Source of the DNA: Methylovorus sp035565335
GTDB taxonomy: Bacteria; Pseudomonadota; Gammaproteobacteria; Burkholderiales; Methylophilaceae
Direction: 5' to 3'
DNA: 28,202 bases
Assembly: GCA_035565335.1 (NCBI GenBank)
Contig: DATMSO010000061.1
Span: 1-28,202 of the forward strand
Shown: one piece after another, positions 24,366-28,202 of the stretch
How positions within the stretch are numbered: the stretch's first letter is position 1
Layout of the letters: the number at the start of each line of letters is the position of its first letter
Notes under the pieces: generated by a model
The model's database searches: none
The model's input: the letters and a program-made list of their open reading frames with translations, nothing else
What the model was told of the DNA's origin: nothing
Program-made: the position numbers and the translations under genes

Positions 24366-24674
24366 TTATTCTGCGACAACGATCTCATTCTTCACGGCGG
24401 TTACGCCTTTAACGCCCTTGGCGAGCAATACAGCTTTTTCAGCCTCTTTTTTGGTTTTGGCGGTGCCGGACAACTCTACCAGACCATTGCTGTCAGTTTC
24501 GACCTTGATATCGCTGGCATTTACCAGTTTGTCCTTGGCAAAAGCAGCCTTCACCTTGGTGGTGATCACGGTATCGCTCACCTTGGTGGAAACGGTGTCA
24601 CCGTCTGCAGCAAAACCGCTCAAAGGCATAGCCAGCGCACTTACCAACAGCAGAGCTTTCAAATTCGTTTTCAT
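24366..24674 (-). CDS. Periplasmic BON-domain protein (OsmY-like)
   Basis: A small exported protein of 102 residues. The Sec signal MKTNLKALLLVSALAMPLSG is cleaved around FAA/DG (residue 23). A single BON domain follows (about 32-101), with the typical pattern of an N-terminal helix (SDTVITTKVKAAFAKDKLV), the strand IKVETDSNGLVELSG and the C-terminal VKGVTAVKNEIVV. OsmY has two BON domains; this protein has one. BON proteins are thought to bind phospholipid or stabilise the envelope. AAGGAAAC lies just before the ATG. It stands alone, with its own terminator, so it is probably monocistronic. Confidence 0.92.
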   Translation of the reverse strand: MKTNLKALLLVSALAMPLSGFAADGDTVSTKVSDTVITTKVKAAFAKDKLVNASDIKVETDSNGLVELSGTAKTKKEAEKAVLLAKGVKGVTAVKNEIVVAE

Positions 24675-24800
24675 ATCGTTTCCTTATAATGGGTTGTTGT
24701 TGAAGACGAATCCATTGTCAAAGAAACCGGCATGATATCGAATAAGCGCGGCACTGATTGTAGTGTCAGAGGACGCTTACCTGGGCGTAGGCGAACCACC

Positions 24801-25337
24801 CTATTTCAGGGTTTCGCGCGTCACTTCCACGCTGGCCTCACCATCGCTTAACCACACCTGGCCATCCTGGATGGTGCATTGCAAATTCATCGTGCGCTGG
24901 GCCAATGCGGCCAGTGCCTGCGTGGTTTCCACAGGCAGACTATAAACGCGCAGATTGCTGAGCCGGGCAAAACCCGAAGCATTCTGTCCATACCACATCT
25001 CCGCCGTGCGGCCACCGTAGGCATACACCACGACTTCATCTGCCCGGCCGCACGCCTTGCGTATCAGCTTCTCATCCGGCAAGCCCACATCGATCCACTG
25101 CTCTATACGTCCGGTCAAATCACGCCGCCAGAGATCCGCCTCATCATCGTCGGTCATGCCCTGCCCAAACGCCAGCTGCGCATCCGCATGCAAGGCAAAG
25201 GCCAGCAGGCGCACCATCATCCGCTCATCGGTTTCTGAAGGGTGTCGTGCCAGGGTCAAAGCATGATCCTGGTAATAATGCCGTTCCATGTCGGCAATCT
25301 GCAAACTGGCTTTGAATACGGTGGATTTAAGGGCCAT
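24801..25337 (-). CDS. yaeQ: YaeQ family protein
   Basis: Soluble protein of 178 residues, the usual YaeQ length, starting MALKSTVFKASLQIADMERH. YaeQ proteins have a PD-(D/E)xK nuclease-like fold, but a biochemical activity is not established; E. coli YaeQ was reported to compensate for loss of RfaH, which was later questioned. Family segments are HPSETDERMMVRLLAFAL (32-49, with the conserved E35/D37/E38 cluster) and WIDVGLPDEKLIRKACGRAD (81-100, with D83, D88 and E89-x-K). The gene is preceded by an AT-rich gap of 85 nt after the glycosyltransferase gene. Confidence 0.93.
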   Translation of the reverse strand: MALKSTVFKASLQIADMERHYYQDHALTLARHPSETDERMMVRLLAFALHADAQLAFGQGMTDDDEADLWRRDLTGRIEQWIDVGLPDEKLIRKACGRADEVVVYAYGGRTAEMWYGQNASGFARLSNLRVYSLPVETTQALAALAQRTMNLQCTIQDGQVWLSDGEASVEVTRETLK

Positions 25338-25422
25338 ATGAACAATCTAGATGCATCATTAAGAAAAACCACACTGAAGGGCTATGTACAAGAAAACGTA
25401 TTAATCTTTAAAGCCTGGTACT

Positions 25423-26322
25423 TCAGGCATGGTCGGCCTGCCGTTGAGCTTTAAAAAAAGCGCGGATAGCAGACTCGTTATCATCACCGAAAAACCGCGT
25501 TGAATGCGTCACTTTCTTTTCGTTCGCCAGCAGCGAAGCGGGCGAATCCGGCAAGCCTCTCCAGCGCAGCCCCATGGGGAAGCGACCTGTAGCAAAATCG
25601 CCGTGTTTAAGCCCGACAAAATAGGTCAACATGCCAAAAATCTGATCTTCCTGGAGTTCGCTCCAAAAAAATTCATCCCGGGCTATCAGATTTTGTTGGA
25701 CCAGTCTTTGGACACATTCCTTGCTGACAAAATAGGCACCCCCTAAGCAATGCTCGCCTGGCTCATACCCATGCTTAATGCTGCGACGAGCCACCTGCAA
25801 CAGAAACCACCAGCTTTTCCATGTTTTTGGGCGACGTATCAGCTCCCAACTGATCCTGAGCTTCTGAGCCAACTTTTGACGAGGCCAGGAAAAATCCCTC
25901 GCCTCGCCGTTGCAATCAATGCGGTATGAACCCAATATTCCAACCTCCGGATTTTGATGAAAGTATTGGATAGCATCTTTTTCCGGTTCTGGGCCTATTA
26001 CCAGAGCATCCGTATCAAGCCGTAGCAATACGCTGAATGCATAATGCTGATAAGCATATGCAAATCCGCGCGAGAGATTCACATAGAGCCCCGCCGCTTT
26101 TCCCATATTGCCTTGAGTCGCAACAACATCCACGTTATCAAACATCCGCGGAAGACCTTCGCAAAGCGCATCTCCACTATCATCCAGCACAATGATCACG
26201 TGGACTGAACGGATGTAATGACGAATGCTTTCTATCGTGTCGACGACATATGCCAGTTCGCATGTCGGACCCACGGGAAGCACAACGGCAAGCTCAACAT
26301 ATTTCCTGGGGCAATTTTGCAT
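25423..26322 (-). CDS. GT-A fold glycosyltransferase-like protein
   Basis: Protein of 299 residues without signal or membrane anchor. It begins with a Rossmann-like strand and nucleotide-binding segment (LAVVLPVGPT at 11-20, IIVLDDSG at 43-50) and has the GT-A metal-binding signature LRLDTDAL with D103-x-D105. A possible catalytic acid pair E225-D226 is in ELQEDQIFGM. The His/Gly segment GEHCLGGAYFVS (189-200) resembles the acceptor-side loop of GT2-type enzymes. It is most like family GT2, but the sugar and acceptor are unknown, and no polysaccharide gene cluster surrounds it. The gene looks less GC-rich than its neighbours and sits in AT-rich flanks, which may indicate acquisition. The SD before the ATG is weak. 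Confidence 0.8.
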   Translation of the reverse strand: MQNCPRKYVELAVVLPVGPTCELAYVVDTIESIRHYIRSVHVIIVLDDSGDALCEGLPRMFDNVDVVATQGNMGKAAGLYVNLSRGFAYAYQHYAFSVLLRLDTDALVIGPEPEKDAIQYFHQNPEVGILGSYRIDCNGEARDFSWPRQKLAQKLRISWELIRRPKTWKSWWFLLQVARRSIKHGYEPGEHCLGGAYFVSKECVQRLVQQNLIARDEFFWSELQEDQIFGMLTYFVGLKHGDFATGRFPMGLRWRGLPDSPASLLANEKKVTHSTRFFGDDNESAIRAFFKAQRQADHA

Positions 26323-26505
26323 TGGATGACCCGCCTCATAAGGTTGTTATTTGCTGCACGCATGAATAAAACCAAAACAGACATCCTTGCCCAACAATAT
26401 GGGCGCTAACCTAATTCGTTCTTACACCAGAGATTAGCACAATCTTGAGCGCAACTACTGCCACAGGCGAAGCCTGAGGCATCACCCTGGCTATATGGGC
26501 AATAA
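26323..26505. other. AT-rich intergenic segment upstream of the glycosyltransferase gene
   Basis: No gene is evident between the glycosyltransferase start and the tRNA terminator. A short plus-strand open frame (26218-26409) runs into it but overlaps the glycosyltransferase antisense and has no recognisable product. The promoter of the glycosyltransferase is presumably here. Confidence 0.4.
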
Positions 26506-26537
26506 AAAAGGGGTTACGATTTCTCGTAACCCCTTTT
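26506..26537 (-). terminator. Intrinsic terminator of tRNA-Lys
   Basis: On the minus strand a perfect 14-bp stem AAAAGGGGTTACGA / TCGTAACCCCTTTT with loop GAAA is followed by two more T before ATTGCC. It starts 5 nt after the CCA end of the tRNA. Confidence 0.93.
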
Positions 26538-26542
26538 GGTGT

Positions 26543-26618
26543 TGGTGGGCTGTGCGGGGATCGAACCCACGACAAACGGATTAAAAGTCCGCTGCTCTAC
26601 CAGCTGAGCTAACAGCCC
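26543..26618 (-). tRNA. tRNA-Lys, anticodon UUU, CCA encoded
   Basis: 76 nt including an encoded CCA (26543-26545). The acceptor stem is GGGCTGT/ACAGCCC with discriminator A. The D arm is TAGCTCAGCTGGTAGAGC. The anticodon stem-loop is GCGGA-CTTTTAA-TCCGT with anticodon TTT, and the T arm contains GGGTTCGATCCCC. All four arms pair well. It is a single tRNA between ffh and the glycosyltransferase gene, followed directly by an intrinsic terminator. Confidence 0.97.
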
Positions 26619-26743
26619 GGAGACTTTCGTCCCGATGTTTTCCGTTGCTTTGGAAAGCGCGCAATTATCCAGAAAAGGGCGTACCGCGTCAACCAGAAAT
26701 CAGGAAAGTTTATGCGGCCCGCTTCAGTGACGCTGCCAGAGTG

Positions 26744-28096
26744 TTAACGCATGCCCGGGAAGCGGCCTTGCATGGCGCGCATCATCTTGCTCATGCCGCC
26801 CTTGGAGAACATCTTCATCATCTTCTGGATTTCTTCAAACTGGTTGAGCAGACGATTGACCTCCTGCACCTGCACGCCGGCACCTGCAGCAATACGGCGT
26901 TTGCGTGTGGCCTTGATGATCTCCGGTTTGCGGCGCTCTTCAGCGGTCATGGAGTTGATAATGCCTTCCATGCGACGCATGGCTTTATCGCCAGTTTCGC
27001 TATTAATCTGGCCTGCCATACCCGCCAGTTGTGCAGGCATTTTGTCCATCAGCGCACCCATGCCACCCATCTTCCGCATTTGCAGCATTTGTGACTTGAA
27101 ATCATCCAGGTCAAAGCCTTTGCCGGACTTCAGTTTGTCGGCGACTTTTTGCGCCTCGGCCATGTCGACATTCTTTTGCGCCTGCTCGATCAGCGACAGC
27201 ACATCCCCCATGCCCAGCACGCGCGAGGCCATGCGCTCAGGGTGGAAGACTTCCAGACCATCGACCTTTTCGCTAACGCCGACAAATTTGATCGGCTTGC
27301 CCGTGATGTGACGCACCGACAAGGCAGCACCGCCGCGCGCATCGCCATCCAGCTTGGTGAGAACGACACCGGTAAGCGGCAGGGTTTCACCAAAAGCCCG
27401 CGCGGTGTTGACCGCATCCTGGCCCTGCATGGCATCCACTACGAACAGGGTTTCAACAGGATTGAGCAAGGCATGCAATTGCTGGATTTCCGCCATCATG
27501 GCTTCATCAATACCCAGACGGCCAGCAGTATCGAAAATCACCACATCGTAGAAATGACGCTTGGCGAAGTCGAGCACATTGGCTGCAATATCCTGCGGCT
27601 TTTGTGTGGCATTGGAATCAAAACAGTCGACATCGAGGCTCTTGGCCAGCGTTTTCAATTGCTCAATAGCGGCAGGCCGGTACACGTCGGCGCTGGCGAG
27701 CAACACCTTCTTCTTTTGCTCCTTGAGCAATCGCGCCAGCTTGGCGGACGTCGTGGTTTTACCAGAGCCTTGTAAACCTGCCATCAAAATAATGGCAGGT
27801 GGCACCGCAGCCAGGTTAAGGCCCGCACTCTGCTCGCCCATCAGCTTGGTGAGCTCTTCATGCACGACTTGAATAACCGCTTGCCCCGGTGTCAAACTTT
27901 GTAAAACATCCCGCCCAACCGCGCGCTCTTTTACCTGGGCGATGAAGTCCTTGACCACGGGCAAGGCCACGTCAGCCTCCAGCAGCGCCATGCGCACTTC
28001 ACGCATGGCATCGCTGATATTTTCTTCGCTGAGCCGGGCCTGACCGCGCAGCGTTTTGACTACCTGTTGTAATCTACCGCTTAAATTTTCAAACAT
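26744..28096 (-). CDS. ffh: Signal recognition particle protein Ffh (SRP54)
   Basis: GTPase of 450 residues that binds 4.5S RNA and signal sequences of nascent inner-membrane proteins and delivers ribosomes to FtsY. The N domain covers about 1-95 and contains MREVRMALLEADVALPVVKD (31-50). The G domain has the P-loop GLQGSGKTT at 107-115, DVYRPAAI from 137, DTAGR, and TKLDGDARGG. The Met-rich M domain (about 320-450) includes the SRP RNA-binding helix region and ends in MMRAMQGRFPGMR. It is complete in the window. The SD before the ATG is weak; a sigma70-type promoter lies about 50 nt upstream. Confidence 0.98.
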   Translation of the reverse strand: MFENLSGRLQQVVKTLRGQARLSEENISDAMREVRMALLEADVALPVVKDFIAQVKERAVGRDVLQSLTPGQAVIQVVHEELTKLMGEQSAGLNLAAVPPAIILMAGLQGSGKTTTSAKLARLLKEQKKKVLLASADVYRPAAIEQLKTLAKSLDVDCFDSNATQKPQDIAANVLDFAKRHFYDVVIFDTAGRLGIDEAMMAEIQQLHALLNPVETLFVVDAMQGQDAVNTARAFGETLPLTGVVLTKLDGDARGGAALSVRHITGKPIKFVGVSEKVDGLEVFHPERMASRVLGMGDVLSLIEQAQKNVDMAEAQKVADKLKSGKGFDLDDFKSQMLQMRKMGGMGALMDKMPAQLAGMAGQINSETGDKAMRRMEGIINSMTAEERRKPEIIKATRKRRIAAGAGVQVQEVNRLLNQFEEIQKMMKMFSKGGMSKMMRAMQGRFPGMR

Positions 28097-28146
28097 AATC
28101 CGTGCCGAATGTAATGCGGGCCAGCGTTTAGGGGCTGAAACCGCGT

Positions 28147-28175
28147 GTTATAGTATTTACTTAATTCTAACCCAA
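28147..28175 (-). promoter_or_regulatory. ffh: Sigma70-type promoter of ffh
   Basis: On the minus strand TTGGGT (-35, 28170-28175) and TATAAC (-10, 28147-28152) are separated by exactly 17 nt of AT-rich spacer. Transcription would start near 28140, giving a 5' leader of about 44 nt. Confidence 0.65.
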
Positions 28176-28199
28176 GACCTGAAGACACAAGACAGCTAA

Positions 28200-28202
28200 A
28201 TG
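28200..28202 (+). other. Possible start codon of a divergent gene cut by the window end
   Basis: The window ends with ATG on the plus strand, divergent to ffh. No strong SD precedes it. It could begin the next gene, but nothing downstream is visible to confirm this. Confidence 0.25.

Overview
The window looks like chromosomal DNA of a Gram-negative betaproteobacterium. The grounds are moderately high GC, an outer-membrane/periplasm gene repertoire (TolC-type porin, DUF481 protein, RND pump), and the families YaeQ, DUF455, DUF3240 and the ppsA/ppsR pair. A methylotroph-type relative (Methylophilaceae or similar) is plausible but is an inference from gene content only. I see no rRNA, phage, transposon or CRISPR array. 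There are 22 protein genes, one tRNA, several intrinsic terminators and a few promoter or operator candidates.

Left part (1-9000): a large chemoreceptor with a striking 90-residue poly-HAMP repeat (184-2748, +) converges on a minus-strand metal-efflux operon. That operon reads His-rich small membrane protein, TolC-type outer-membrane channel, periplasmic adaptor, HME-RND pump, DUF3240 protein. The channel/adaptor and adaptor/pump junctions are ATGA overlaps, indicating translational coupling of a tripartite envelope-spanning exporter.

Middle-left (9334-13668, +): a three-gene signalling cassette. It holds a CHASE3 histidine kinase, an overlapping single-domain response regulator, and an 821-residue REC-PAS-LOV-GGDEF-EAL protein. 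The LOV domain has the complete flavin-adduct motif with its cysteine, so a blue-light (and possibly phosphorelay) input can be predicted to act on cyclic-di-GMP. This is the most interesting system in the window.

Middle (13705-17289): a membrane-anchored sugar-dehydrogenase-like beta-propeller that lacks the expected catalytic histidine (-), then an HPP-family membrane protein with two CBS domains (+) and a DUF455 ferritin-like diiron protein (+), closed by a perfectly symmetric bidirectional terminator.

Middle-right (17321-21389): phosphoenolpyruvate synthase (ppsA) followed in tandem by its regulatory kinase/pyrophosphorylase (ppsR), with an intrinsic terminator between them. PpsA carries the Thr-Cys-His site on which PpsR acts. 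A gene-poor stretch of about 570 bp follows, then a 78-residue membrane protein (+) with an extended -10 promoter.

Right part (21415-28202, all minus): DUF481 outer-membrane protein, LHPP-like HAD phosphatase, PAP2-type membrane protein, BON-domain periplasmic protein, YaeQ, a GT-A glycosyltransferase, tRNA-Lys(UUU) with its terminator, and ffh (SRP54) with a recognisable sigma70-type promoter. An ATG at the very end of the window may start a divergent gene.
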